Source of the DNA: Brevundimonas intermedia | Lineage (GTDB): Bacteria; Pseudomonadota; Alphaproteobacteria; Caulobacterales; Caulobacteraceae | NCBI RefSeq assembly: GCF_027922165.1 | Contig: NZ_BSFD01000002.1 | Coordinates: forward strand, 354,874-418,873 | DNA: 64,000 bases | Direction of reading: 5' to 3' | Part shown: piece by piece, positions 52,420-60,913 of the stretch | How positions within the stretch are numbered: the first letter of the stretch is position 1 | Layout: each line of letters opens with the position of its first letter | The notes under the pieces: model-generated | What the model saw: only the letters and a program-made list of their open reading frames with translations | Database searches by the model: none | Told to the model about the DNA's origin: nothing | Program-made: the position numbers and the translations under genes

Positions 52420-52441
52420 TCACAACCACTCATAGTTGTGA
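52420..52441 (+). promoter_or_regulatory. Inverted repeat before the ParDE-like pair
   Basis: TCACAAC-N8-GTTGTGA, perfect 7-bp arms, lying between the regulator stop (52417) and the antitoxin ATG (52454). It is in the right place for autoregulation by the antitoxin. The TGTGA half-sites also resemble those of the RamB-like operator at 50963, so cross-talk cannot be excluded. Confidence 0.6.
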
Positions 52442-52453
52442 CAGGATGCAGGG

Positions 52454-52804
52454 ATGGCCGACCACGTCCTGACCCTGCCCCTGACCGACGAGGCGCTTGA
52501 GCGTCTCAAGGCCGCCGCGCGTACAGCGGGCATGGAGCCGGAAGCCTATGCCGTCGCGGTCCTGGAGAGGGCGCTTGCGACCGGGCCTGACGATGCCTCG
52601 AGCGAATCCGGAGTTCGAGAGAAGGACGCCGCCTTCATTATGGACGACGCCCTCACGCCCTGGCCCCCAATCACGCCTTACGACACTTCCGAAGCCAAAC
52701 GCCGCCTGGCGAAGTACGACCGCACCGGCAAGTTCATCGAATTCGAAGACTGGGCGGCGGGTTTCGAGGCTGAGATCGAGGCGATGCTGAAGGCCAAGGC
52801 TTGA
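52454..52804 (+). CDS. Antitoxin of a ParDE-like module
   Basis: 116 aa. The N-terminal helix-rich part (LTLPLTDEALERLKAAARTA, EPEAYAVAVLERALA) suggests a ribbon-helix-helix or CopG-like fold. The C-terminal half is acidic (KYDRTGKFIEFEDWAAGFEA) and likely binds the toxin. It overlaps the ParE-like gene (TTGA). It is longer than typical ParD (about 80 aa). The family name is therefore tentative. Confidence 0.78.
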   Translation: MADHVLTLPLTDEALERLKAAARTAGMEPEAYAVAVLERALATGPDDASSESGVREKDAAFIMDDALTPWPPITPYDTSEAKRRLAKYDRTGKFIEFEDWAAGFEAEIEAMLKAKA

Positions 52805-53073
52805 GGATACGGCTGTCCCCAGACGCGATCCAGGATCGCCGACGGGTCATCGCCTTTCTCCAGAACGTCAACCCAAACGCAGCCCGGCGGGCGAGCCAGA
52901 CCATCATCGGGGCGATCGCTCAGTTGGCGCAGACGCCCCTTATGGGGATCGACTTGGACGGGTTGCGCCACCTTTATATCCGCTTCGGCGACAGCGGTTA
53001 CGTCGTTCAATACCGCGTCGATGCCGACACCGTCTTCGTCGCCCGCATTTTCCACGCCCGCGAAGAGCGCTGA
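52801..53073 (+). CDS. ParE/RelE-superfamily toxin
   Basis: 90 aa with TTG start overlapping the antitoxin stop. The fold pattern is that of ParE/RelE: LRIRLSPDAIQDRRRVIAFL, NPNAARRASQTIIGAIAQLA, LYIRFGDSGYVVQYRVDADT and VFVARIFHAREER (the C-terminal H-x-R-E). ParE toxins inhibit gyrase, RelE toxins cleave mRNA; the C-terminal HAREER is more ParE-like. gyrA of the same genome is in the window. Confidence 0.85.
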   Translation: MRIRLSPDAIQDRRRVIAFLQNVNPNAARRASQTIIGAIAQLAQTPLMGIDLDGLRHLYIRFGDSGYVVQYRVDADTVFVARIFHAREER

Positions 53074-53077
53074 GGCT

Positions 53078-53908
53078 TCAGTGGCTCAGCAGCAGCCAGG
53101 ATTGACTGCGGTTCAGCAGGGCCTGGGTGACGCCGCCCAGAACCCATTCCCGCATCCGCGAATGACCCCAGGCGCCGGAGACGATCAGATTGGCGCCGGT
53201 CTGTTCGACCAGGGCCAGGATGCGATCGCCGGCCGGACGTTCGTCGCGCACCTTGGCCTCGCTTTCGGCCACGATGCCGTGGCGTCGCAGCCAGGCGGCG
53301 ACATCGGCGACGCGCGCAGCGGCGGCGGCCACATCGGCCGAGGCGCAGATTTCGACGACCTTGACCTCGCGCGCCTGCTTCAACAGCGGAAGAGCCGCCT
53401 GGACGGCCCGCTGGGCCTCGCGCCCTTCCTTCCACGCCACCAGGACGACCCCGTCGACCGGCGCAGCCGAGGCGCGGGGCGGCGCGACCAGAACCGGTCG
53501 GCCGACATTCATGATCAGGTCGCCGGCGTCCGGCGCGCGATAGGGCAGACGTCCCGCGTCGCGCCCCACCAGGATAAGATCCGTCGCGCGGGCGTGGTGG
53601 GAGACGCAAGAAGCGGGATAGCCGGTCTCGGCCCGCCACTCGTGATCAATGCCGGTATCCTTCATCGCCTCGAGGAAACGGGTCTTGGCGGCGGACAGCT
53701 CGCCGTCCGCCTGGTCCCGCCGCAGGGTCAGGATCTCGCCGGCCATGCCGCCGGCGACATAGGCGTCCACCAGGGGCGGCTCAGGCTCGCTGACGGATAT
53801 GCCGATCAGGGTCGCGTCGTGAATGGCGGCGAGGTCCCGCGCGAAACCGATCCGCGCGACATTGTCCGGCTCGTCGTCCACATAGACCATCAGGCTCGCA
53901 TAGGTCAT
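53078..53908 (-). CDS. Tandem universal stress protein (UspA family)
   Basis: 276 aa with two Usp domains. The first starts MTYASLMVYVDDEPDN and the second near DGVVLVAWKEGREAQRAVQA. The second keeps the ATP-binding loop SGAWGHSRMREWVLGGVT (G-x2-G-x9-G-S/T type); in the first domain the corresponding LVGRDAGRL is degenerate. Usp proteins aid survival under oxygen limitation and other stresses. A perfect FNR/FixK box lies upstream. Confidence 0.92.
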   Translation of the reverse strand: MTYASLMVYVDDEPDNVARIGFARDLAAIHDATLIGISVSEPEPPLVDAYVAGGMAGEILTLRRDQADGELSAAKTRFLEAMKDTGIDHEWRAETGYPASCVSHHARATDLILVGRDAGRLPYRAPDAGDLIMNVGRPVLVAPPRASAAPVDGVVLVAWKEGREAQRAVQAALPLLKQAREVKVVEICASADVAAAAARVADVAAWLRRHGIVAESEAKVRDERPAGDRILALVEQTGANLIVSGAWGHSRMREWVLGGVTQALLNRSQSWLLLSH

Positions 53909-53961
53909 GGCGGTGCTCCTCTTTGCCGGAGCCTGGATGCGCCCTTCGGCCCATGCCCGCC

Positions 53962-53975
53962 TTGATCCGAATCAA
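53962..53975 (-). promoter_or_regulatory. FNR/FixK box upstream of the usp gene
   Basis: TTGATCCGAATCAA is a perfect TTGAT-N4-ATCAA site, centred about 60 nt before the usp ATG. With a site at -41.5, the start of transcription would be near 53927, leaving a short leader. It implies activation under low oxygen by FixK or FNR. Confidence 0.8.
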
Positions 53976-53980
53976 AGACG

Positions 53981-55429
53981 TCAGGTCAGGATCACTCGCC
54001 CGTCCTCCAGACGGAAGGCGACGCCGGTGCGCTGGAACAGGCGGGCGATGACGGCGGAAGGAGTGGCGGCGCCCTGGTCCAGCATGGTCGAGATATCGTT
54101 GGCCAGGGTGGGGTCGCGCGACAGGCGGGTCAGGGCGCCCAACCACTCATCGCGGCTCAAGACGCCGTCGTCATTGTCGCGGCGTTGGAAATCGGCGACC
54201 ACATCGAAAAAGTCGCCCCCGCCCGCGCGTCGCTCCGCCGCCTCGATGACCAGGCCCCAGACGGCGCCGCAGGCGTAATAGGCGCGGTTGTCGCCCCGGT
54301 CGCCGGCCGAGGCCACGGGCTTGCCGGCCGCCAGGGTGACGCAGTCGTCCACCTCGCGCTGCAGTTCCGCGCGGTCGTCATAGGCGGGATCCATGGCCTT
54401 CAGGGCCCGCACCGCCATCAGGTCGGCCCCGCCCTCGGTGATCCAGGCCTCGCGGGCGTACTGGTATTTCAGCCCCTGCGAGCCCAGCCAGAAATGCGCC
54501 GCCTCATGGCCGATGAACCAGTGGGCGCGAGCCAGGGCCTGGGCGTCGGGGTCCAGCACCCCCTCCCCTTCGAAATTCATCGAAATCAGACCGGGCAGGA
54601 CGCTGCCCCCCATGCTGGACAAGGCCTTGGTCGGGCCGGTCCAGCTGACCATCAAGGTCGGCGCCTCGCCCTGGGCCCGGCCCAGACGCTGGGCGTAATA
54701 GGCCATGACGCGCGGGGTGAAACCGGCCAGTTCATCGCCCAGCCAGCGCGGCAGGCCGGGGTCGATGACGGTGGTGATCCCGTCCCCCTGGCGCGTCGTG
54801 GCGTCACCGAACAGGACATAGGTCTGGGCGTCCACCGCCGTGACCTGAGACTGGCGCTCGCCCTTGAACAGCACGGGGCCGGCGCGGTCGCGCCAGGTCA
54901 CGCTGGCCGGACCGCCGGGCACATCGACGCCATTCAGATCGCGCGGCAGGGCGCGGGCGGCGGCGGCGGACTCCAGAGGAATGACGTCGAACTGACCGGA
55001 AAACAGCGCCACCGTGCCGTCCGAGAACACCAGGGCCGGATCGTATTCTGCCTCCAGATCCCCGGCGCGCGGCGTCATGACGATACGGACGTCGCGCGGC
55101 ACAGGCCCGCCGTCGGTCGAACGCAGCACGTCATAGTCGCCGATCCGCTCCAGCACGACGCCCGGCGTCTCCACCCGCCACCAATCCGGCCGCCAGGGCT
55201 GGCGGCTTTCGCGCAGCAGGGCCGAGCGGAAGAAGGCCCAGGCCGGGGCATCGCGATCCATCTGATAGTCGGCGGTCCACCGGTCGCCGTCGCGTTCGAC
55301 GACGACAGCGACACGACCGTCCTCGGCCACGGCCGGGCCTTGAGGCCCGACGACGGCGGGCGAGGCGCAGGCCGTGACGGCCGAAAGGCCGATGAAGCCC
55401 GCGCAGATGAGGGCCGTCTTCAGACGCAT
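53981..55429 (-). CDS. M1-like metallopeptidase lipoprotein
   Basis: 482 aa. Signal with a lipobox-like VTAC. The first half is beta-rich without recognised motifs. The second has GHEAAHFWLG (HExxH zinc site) and, 19 residues after the second His, AWITEGGADL (the Glu ligand in the M1 WxxE-like context). The C-terminal RDNDDGVLSRDEW is a degenerate EF-hand-like loop lacking the first ligand. It may be an M1-related aminopeptidase or an inactive relative attached to the envelope. No operon partners. Confidence 0.78.
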   Translation of the reverse strand: MRLKTALICAGFIGLSAVTACASPAVVGPQGPAVAEDGRVAVVVERDGDRWTADYQMDRDAPAWAFFRSALLRESRQPWRPDWWRVETPGVVLERIGDYDVLRSTDGGPVPRDVRIVMTPRAGDLEAEYDPALVFSDGTVALFSGQFDVIPLESAAAARALPRDLNGVDVPGGPASVTWRDRAGPVLFKGERQSQVTAVDAQTYVLFGDATTRQGDGITTVIDPGLPRWLGDELAGFTPRVMAYYAQRLGRAQGEAPTLMVSWTGPTKALSSMGGSVLPGLISMNFEGEGVLDPDAQALARAHWFIGHEAAHFWLGSQGLKYQYAREAWITEGGADLMAVRALKAMDPAYDDRAELQREVDDCVTLAAGKPVASAGDRGDNRAYYACGAVWGLVIEAAERRAGGGDFFDVVADFQRRDNDDGVLSRDEWLGALTRLSRDPTLANDISTMLDQGAATPSAVIARLFQRTGVAFRLEDGRVILT

Positions 55430-55494
55430 GGAGCTCTCCGATAGGTCATGGCGGGCATAGCGACGAGCGGCGACAGCGTCACCTTAAGCCTTCG

Positions 55495-56484
55495 TCATCC
55501 GTGGGCCGCGTCCAGAGCGCGCCCGGCCGCCGCCAGTTCCCCGGCCATGACCGCCTTCAGCCGTTCGGGCGCCAGGATCACCGCCTGTTCGCCCCAGGTG
55601 AACAGGTGCCAGGCCAGTTCGCGCATGCCGGACGCCCGGAACCGCACGATCACGCCGCCGTCCGCCTGGTCCTCGAACGTCTGGGTCGGGTGCCAGCGCC
55701 AGCTCCGGGCCTCGGCCGCGCCTGCGGGGGCGATGCGCAGCACCACCTCCTCGATCTCGTCCTGATAGATGCCGAAGGACTGGCTGGCGAAGACGCCCAG
55801 ATCGAAATCGGCGGGTGGGATCGCCACCCCGTCCTGCGGAGCGACGCTGCTCATCCGGTCCAGGCGGAAGGTCTGGATACGGCCGGTCTCGCGGTCGGCG
55901 GCGACCAGATAGTTGGCGCGGCCGAACATGACCCCGCACGGGGCGACGCTGCGGCGACGCGGTTCGGCGCCCGGTCGGGAATAGGTGAAGCCCAGCGGCT
56001 GTTGCGCCAGCACCGCCCCGCGAATGGCGGTCAACAGGCCTTCGTCCGCCGAGGGGCGCGGCCCGGCCTGGACGGCGATGGTCTCGGCCCGGACCAGGGC
56101 CTCCAGGTCCGGGGCCATCCGGTTCAGGGTGGTGGAGCGCATCGCCGCCTTCAGCTTGCGTTCCAGTCCCTCCAGCGCTGCCGCCCGCGCCGGTTCGCCC
56201 GCCGCGCGCAGGGCCGTGGCCGCCTTGGACAGTTCCAGCATCTCGGTGGCGGTGGGCGCCTGTTCGAAGGCCGACAGTCCGCCGCGGATGCGCCAGCGTT
56301 TGGACGGCGGGTCCGACACCTCCTCCACCGTCGGAAACAGCATGAAGACGGCGTCGCGCATCCGCTCGGCGGTGCGCCGGCTGACGCGCATGTCGCGCGC
56401 CATCTCATCCAGGGTCAGGCCCTCGGCGCTGGCGGCCAGCCGCCGCGCCAGGTCGATCACCATGGCCGCCTTGTCGTGTCTCAC
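55495..56484 (-). CDS. WYL-domain transcriptional regulator (YafY type)
   Basis: 329 aa from GTG 56484, preferred over the ATG at 56520 because AGGAG lies seven bases before it and homologues start MRHDKA-like. HTH: AEGLTLDEMARDMRVSRRTA. WYL domain: PLGFTYSRPGAEPRRRSVAP, NYLVAADRETGRIQTFRLDR, with the family Arg/Tyr ligand-binding residues. WYL regulators can sense nucleic acid or nucleotides. It is divergent from the 74-aa gene at 56577, its likely target. Confidence 0.9.
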   Translation of the reverse strand: MRHDKAAMVIDLARRLAASAEGLTLDEMARDMRVSRRTAERMRDAVFMLFPTVEEVSDPPSKRWRIRGGLSAFEQAPTATEMLELSKAATALRAAGEPARAAALEGLERKLKAAMRSTTLNRMAPDLEALVRAETIAVQAGPRPSADEGLLTAIRGAVLAQQPLGFTYSRPGAEPRRRSVAPCGVMFGRANYLVAADRETGRIQTFRLDRMSSVAPQDGVAIPPADFDLGVFASQSFGIYQDEIEEVVLRIAPAGAAEARSWRWHPTQTFEDQADGGVIVRFRASGMRELAWHLFTWGEQAVILAPERLKAVMAGELAAAGRALDAAHG

Positions 56485-56576
56485 CGTCGCTCCTGAATGA
56501 TACGTCCGTTTCTGACGCATCAGTGCGCCATAACACCATCATCGACAAGAGGCCGACCGCTTCAGGAGATCATCAC

Positions 56577-56801
56577 ATGGCTCGCTTCCAACCGAACACC
56601 GCCGTCAACGCCAACCGCTATCTGATCGTCCCGTGCGAGGCCGACGGATCGTCGGACCTGGCCGTCATCTGGGATCGGCTGGAGGAACAGGTGGTGGACG
56701 TCATCTCCGCCGCCGCCATCGCCCGCTATTCGGACGAGGACGCCCTGTGGGACGAAGCCCGGTCGGACCCGGCGGAAACGCCCTGGCTGATGGCGGCCTG
56801 A
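56577..56801 (+). CDS. Small protein divergent from the WYL regulator
   Basis: 74 aa. MARFQPNTAVNANRYLIVPC opens the protein. AVIWDRLEEQVVDVISAAAI is an amphipathic helix and the C terminus is acidic (YSDEDALWDEARSDPAE). A good AGGAG site is at 56564-56568; the frame upstream of 56577 is not used. Function unknown; its partner is probably the regulator next to it. Confidence 0.75.
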   Translation: MARFQPNTAVNANRYLIVPCEADGSSDLAVIWDRLEEQVVDVISAAAIARYSDEDALWDEARSDPAETPWLMAA

Positions 56802-56803
56802 AT

Positions 56804-57913
56804 TCAGGCGGCCTTGGGCTTGGTCCAGCGGTCGATCAGGCGCTGGGCCGGGCGTTCGACCCGATTGTGCGCGCAGACCGCGATCACGACGATGAAGCCG
56901 AACAGGCCCAGCGCGAACAGGTCGTTCAGCCAGACCGAGCCGAAATCGACGCGCCGCCCGCCCGGCAGCCAATCCAGCTTGCGCGCGATGATCAGCATCA
57001 CGGTCAGGATGAACATGTGGACCATGTAGATGGAGAAGGACCAGCGTCCCAGGGTCACCAGGGCCGGATGGTCCAGCAGGCGCGACACGGCCCCGTCCTC
57101 GCCCGCGAACACCCAGACCAGGACGACGAAGACCAGGGTGACAGCCACAGTCACTGGCCCCTGGGCCCAGGCCACGAAAACGCAGACGGCGACGACCGCG
57201 GCGATCTCCAGCCCCGTGGCCGCAAGCCCCTTCAGGCGCGGGATATTCATCCACAGCCCCTGCAACAGACAGCCCAGGAAGAAGCCATAGACCGCGCGCG
57301 GCACGGCGAAATCATAGGTGGTGTTCATCCAGCGCCGGGCATAGCTGACCACCAGAACGCCCCCGACGATGGCCAGAACCAGGCCGATCCAGCGGAACCG
57401 CTTGGGCGCGACCAGCACCAGTCCGGCGAAGATCAGATAACAGGCCCATTCGGCGCTCAGCGTCCAGGACGGCCCGTTCCAGGTCAGATAGGGGTGGACG
57501 TGCCAGGCCTGAACCAGGGCCAGATTGGTGAAGATCGCCTCCACCGACCGGTCGCGCGTGAACGGCTCGGCCCCGTCGAAATGGAAGACGACTCGCGCCA
57601 GCTCCAGCCCGACATAGGCGGCCAGCATCAGCACGTGCATCGGCCAGATCCGCCCGAACCGCCGCACCATGAACCGCCCGGCGTCCGCCCCCGTCTTCAG
57701 CCGCTCGGCATAGGCGTGGGCGATGACGAAGCCCGACAGGACGAAGAAATAATCGACGAACAGATAGGCGTGCTGGATGAAGTCCCAGCTCCGCCAATGG
57801 CTGGCGACCGGCATGTGGAACATCACCACCAGAATGGCGCACACCCCGCGCAGGGAATCGAGCGCTTCGAAACGGCGATGGGCGACGAGGGCGGGTTTGG
57901 ACAGAGCGTTCAC
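56804..57913 (-). CDS. Acyltransferase 3 family membrane protein (OafA/YrhL-like)
   Basis: 369 aa, GTG start. Ten or so helices. The family motif begins RRFEALDSLRGVCAILVVMF with the catalytic-type His in FHMPV, and YFFVLSGFVIAHAYAERL and RRFGRIWPMHVLML follow. It transfers acyl groups, often O-acetyl, to envelope sugars. It converges on the 74-aa gene 2 nt from its stop. Confidence 0.92.
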   Translation of the reverse strand: MNALSKPALVAHRRFEALDSLRGVCAILVVMFHMPVASHWRSWDFIQHAYLFVDYFFVLSGFVIAHAYAERLKTGADAGRFMVRRFGRIWPMHVLMLAAYVGLELARVVFHFDGAEPFTRDRSVEAIFTNLALVQAWHVHPYLTWNGPSWTLSAEWACYLIFAGLVLVAPKRFRWIGLVLAIVGGVLVVSYARRWMNTTYDFAVPRAVYGFFLGCLLQGLWMNIPRLKGLAATGLEIAAVVAVCVFVAWAQGPVTVAVTLVFVVLVWVFAGEDGAVSRLLDHPALVTLGRWSFSIYMVHMFILTVMLIIARKLDWLPGGRRVDFGSVWLNDLFALGLFGFIVVIAVCAHNRVERPAQRLIDRWTKPKAA

Positions 57914-57991
57914 GGATGCGTGATAGCGCTGGTCACGTTCGGGCGATAGGGGTTTCAGCGGTTGGCGAGACGATGGGCCGGACGGCTCTCT

Positions 57992-58396
57992 TCACCCCGG
58001 ATGGCGGGCCCGGATCGCCCGCACGGATTGGTCGCACAGGTCGCGCAGCACCGCGCCGTCCAGCTGGTCCAATCGGTTGACGTAAATACAGCCCACGCCG
58101 GTCTTCACCCTGCCCAGCTTCGCCACCAAATCCTCCCGCCCTGGGAAGCCGGCGACATAGAGGACCAGGTTCGCCTTGCGCGGCGAGAAGCCGATCAGCG
58201 GCCAGTCGCCCGTCGGGCCGTCAGTATGGCCGAAGCCGACGATGGACGACCCCCACATCACCGCCGGCTCGCCGGTCGCCTCAGCCATCAGGGCGCACAC
58301 GGCCCCGGCGTCGGCCCGTCGGCGCGGGTCCTCGACGGCGGCGATGAAGTCATCGACCGAGGCGTCGGTGGGTCGGGTCTTGGGTTCCTTTGCCAT
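57992..58396 (-). CDS. DUF1801 protein
   Basis: 134 aa from ATG 58396 (MAKEPKTRPTD); a GTG at 58402 would overlap the preceding stop. DUF1801 core: DASVDDFIAAVEDPRRRADA, EPAVMWGSSIVGFG, DWPLIGFSPRKANLVLYV and KTGVGCIYVNRLDQLD. Function unknown; iron-sulfur or nucleotide binding has been suggested for relatives. Last gene of a long coupled operon. Confidence 0.87.
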   Translation of the reverse strand: MAKEPKTRPTDASVDDFIAAVEDPRRRADAGAVCALMAEATGEPAVMWGSSIVGFGHTDGPTGDWPLIGFSPRKANLVLYVAGFPGREDLVAKLGRVKTGVGCIYVNRLDQLDGAVLRDLCDQSVRAIRARHPG

Positions 58397-58398
58397 GA

Positions 58399-58818
58399 TC
58401 ACCCCTCCAGAGACGGCCCATCATCCGGCGCCAGCTCGAAACCGGCAAATTCGAACCCCGGCGCGACCGTGCATCCGACCAGGGTCCAGTCGCCCAGGCT
58501 GCGCGCCGCCTGCCACGCCCCGGTCGGAACCACCGCCTGCGGCCTCTGCCCCGCCGCCAGATCGACGCCCAGGGTCACGACGCCCTGCCCCTTGATCTCC
58601 AACGCCAGAGGCGCGCCCGCGTGGAAATGCCAGATCTCGGCCGCGTCCACCCTGTGCCAGTGCGACCGCTCGCCCGCCGCCAGCAGAAAATAGATCGCCG
58701 TCCCCACCGACCGCCCCTCGACCGTGCGTGGGTCGCGGAAGGTCTCGCGATAATGCCCGCCCTCGGGGTGGGGCTGGAGATCGAGCAGGCGGATGATGTC
58801 GGCGGCTGAAGTCCGCAT
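58399..58818 (-). CDS. Cupin, DUF985
   Basis: 139 aa. DUF985 cupin motifs: QPHPEGGHYRETFRD, AIYFLLAAGERSHWHRVDAA, EIWHFHAGAPL and LVGCTVAPGFEFAGFEL. The His and Glu in SHWHRVDAAEIWHFH are the likely metal ligands. Function unknown. ATG 58818 lies 2 nt past the lipoprotein stop. Confidence 0.9.
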   Translation of the reverse strand: MRTSAADIIRLLDLQPHPEGGHYRETFRDPRTVEGRSVGTAIYFLLAAGERSHWHRVDAAEIWHFHAGAPLALEIKGQGVVTLGVDLAAGQRPQAVVPTGAWQAARSLGDWTLVGCTVAPGFEFAGFELAPDDGPSLEG

Positions 58819-58819
58819 A

Positions 58820-59215
58820 TCAGTCAGCACGCATCCAGTGGTCATCACGATACACAAAGGCTCCGCCTGCGATCCAGGGCACGGACGCAAACCCCTTGGT
58901 CCAGCCATGCGCATACGCGTCATAGACGGCGCCGGTCCGCAAGGTCGCAGCAGGCGTCAACACGACGAAACCGGCAGGGGGCTCGCCATAGATGATCTGA
59001 CCGAGACGGATGCAGTTCTTCCCTTCCGTCTCGATACTCCAGACTGCCTGACCGCGCGCGCCGTCTGCAAAGACATCCAGCCGATCGACACAAGCCCGCC
59101 GCTTTCCATCGAAGGCCACCACGGGCCGTTCCAACTCACCGGACACCCGCATGTCGAGCATGGCCGAACAACCGGCCAAAGCGAGCGCCGTCAGAAGGAT
59201 CGAGCGCCGAATCAC
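58820..59215 (-). CDS. Small lipoprotein downstream of pntB
   Basis: 131 aa. Signal with lipobox LALAGCSAM. The mature domain is beta-rich with cysteines in RRACVDRL and GKNCIRLG. No family recognised. Its ATG overlaps the pntB stop as ATGA, and the cupin gene begins right after its own stop. Confidence 0.75.
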   Translation of the reverse strand: MIRRSILLTALALAGCSAMLDMRVSGELERPVVAFDGKRRACVDRLDVFADGARGQAVWSIETEGKNCIRLGQIIYGEPPAGFVVLTPAATLRTGAVYDAYAHGWTKGFASVPWIAGGAFVYRDDHWMRAD

Positions 59216-60633
59216 AGCCCCTTCACGATCCCCTCGACCATCTTCTTGGCGTCGGCGAACAGCATCATGGTGTTGTCGCGGAAGAACAGCTCGTTCTCGA
59301 CGCCGGCATAGCCCGAGCCCATGCCGCGCTTGATGAACAGCACCGTCCCCGCCTTTTCCACGTCCAGGATCGGCATGCCGTAGATGGCGCTGGTCGGATC
59401 GGTCTTGGCGGCGGGGTTGGTGACGTCGTTGGCGCCGATGACGAAGGCGACGTCGGCGGTGGCGAACTCGGCGTTGATGTCCTCCAGCTCGAACACCTCG
59501 TCATAGGGGACGTTGGCCTCGGCCAGCAGGACGTTCATGTGGCCCGGCATCCGGCCGGCGACGGGGTGGATGGCGTATTTCACCTCGACCCCCTCCTCCT
59601 TCAGCTTGTCGGCCATTTCGCGCAGCGCATGCTGCGCCTGGGCCACGGCCATGCCGTAGCCAGGCACGATGATGACCTTCGACGCGTTCTTCATGATGAA
59701 GGCGGCGTCCTCGGCCGAGCCCTGTTTGACGGGCCGCGTCTCCTTGGCGCCGGCGGGACCGGCCGCGGCGTCCGCGCCGCCGAAGCCGCCCAGGATGACG
59801 CTGATGAAGCTGCGGTTCATGCCCTTGCACATGATGTAGCTGAGGATGGCGCCGGAACTGCCGACCAGGGCGCCGGTGATGATCAGGGCGATATTCTCCA
59901 GCGTGAAGCCCAGGGCCGCCGCCGCCCAGCCGGAATAGGAGTTCAGCATCGACACCACCACCGGCATGTCGGCGCCGCCGATGGGGACGATCAGGGTCGC
60001 GCCCAGCACCAGGGCGATCAGGAAGACGCCCCAGAAGGCCCAGGTCGCCGACCCGCCGGTGCCGATCAGAATGCCGATCAGGAAGACCAGGCCCAGGGCC
60101 AGGCCGACATTGATCAGGTGGCGCGCGGGCAGGATGATCGGCGACCCGCTCATGTTGCCGTTCAGCTTGGCGAAGGCGATGACCGAGCCGGTGAAGGTGA
60201 TGGCGCCGATGGCGACGCCGAGCGACAGTTCGATGATCGACAGGGTTTTGATGCCCGTCCCGTCCTCGGACAGGATTCCGAAGGCCTCGGGCGCATAGAC
60301 GGCGCCGATGGCGACCAGACAGGCGGCCATGCCGACCAGGCTGTGGAAGGCGGCGACCAGTTGCGGCATGTCGGTCATGGCCACGCGCCGCGCGATCAGA
60401 GCGCCGGCCCCGCCGCCGACCACCACCCCGCCCGCGATCAGGGCCAGGGTGACGGTGTCCAGCGCCCCGGTGGTCCCCAGGGTCAGCAGGGTCACGCCGA
60501 TGGCCAGGGCCATGCCGATCATGCCGTAGGTATTGCCCCGACGGCTGGTCTCGGGGCTGGACAGGCCGCGCAGCGACAGGATGAACAGGACGCCCGAAAC
60601 CAGATAGGCCAGTGCGGCCAAGGATGCGTTCAT
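59212..60633 (-). CDS. pntB: NAD(P) transhydrogenase subunit beta
   Basis: 473 aa from ATG 60633, directly preceded by an in-frame GTG; GGAGGGGC is the ribosome site. The first ~260 residues form the membrane domain (dII). The NADP-binding dIII begins around 300 (GSAEDAAFIMKNASKVIIVP, GYGMAVAQAQHALREM, HPVAGRMPGHMNVLLAEA, GANDVTNPAAKTDPTSAIYG). It works with the alpha subunits to couple proton import to NADP reduction by NADH. Confidence 0.96.
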   Translation of the reverse strand: MNASLAALAYLVSGVLFILSLRGLSSPETSRRGNTYGMIGMALAIGVTLLTLGTTGALDTVTLALIAGGVVVGGGAGALIARRVAMTDMPQLVAAFHSLVGMAACLVAIGAVYAPEAFGILSEDGTGIKTLSIIELSLGVAIGAITFTGSVIAFAKLNGNMSGSPIILPARHLINVGLALGLVFLIGILIGTGGSATWAFWGVFLIALVLGATLIVPIGGADMPVVVSMLNSYSGWAAAALGFTLENIALIITGALVGSSGAILSYIMCKGMNRSFISVILGGFGGADAAAGPAGAKETRPVKQGSAEDAAFIMKNASKVIIVPGYGMAVAQAQHALREMADKLKEEGVEVKYAIHPVAGRMPGHMNVLLAEANVPYDEVFELEDINAEFATADVAFVIGANDVTNPAAKTDPTSAIYGMPILDVEKAGTVLFIKRGMGSGYAGVENELFFRDNTMMLFADAKKMVEGIVKGL

Positions 60634-60646
60634 CACGCCCCTCCCC

Positions 60647-60913
60647 TCAAGACGTGCGCGCCAGCCGCCACAGGGCGGCGGCGATGAACAGCGGGCCGAT
60701 GAAGAACAGGGCCCATTCGAAGACGCCCAACGGCCGGTCCTGGGTCACGACCCGGACCAGAATGGCCGAAAAGACAAAGGCGATGCCGCAGTCGTGCAGC
60801 CGCTGGCGCTTGATCGGAACCTTGGTCCCGAACCAGCCGTACAGCCACAGGCCGAACCCCAGGCCGGTGGCGATCCAGGAGCCGGTTATGGCGATCTGGG
60901 CGGGGTCGATCAT
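60647..60913 (-). CDS. Small membrane protein inside the pnt operon (88 aa)
   Basis: Three hydrophobic segments (ITGSWIATGLGFGLWLYGWF, CGIAFVFSAILVRVV, FEWALFFIGPLFIAAALW) linked by short charged loops. The ATG overlaps the stop of the alpha-2 subunit gene (ATGA), and pntB follows after 13 nt. It is not part of the standard transhydrogenase; no family recognised. Confidence 0.75.
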   Translation of the reverse strand: MIDPAQIAITGSWIATGLGFGLWLYGWFGTKVPIKRQRLHDCGIAFVFSAILVRVVTQDRPLGVFEWALFFIGPLFIAAALWRLARTS

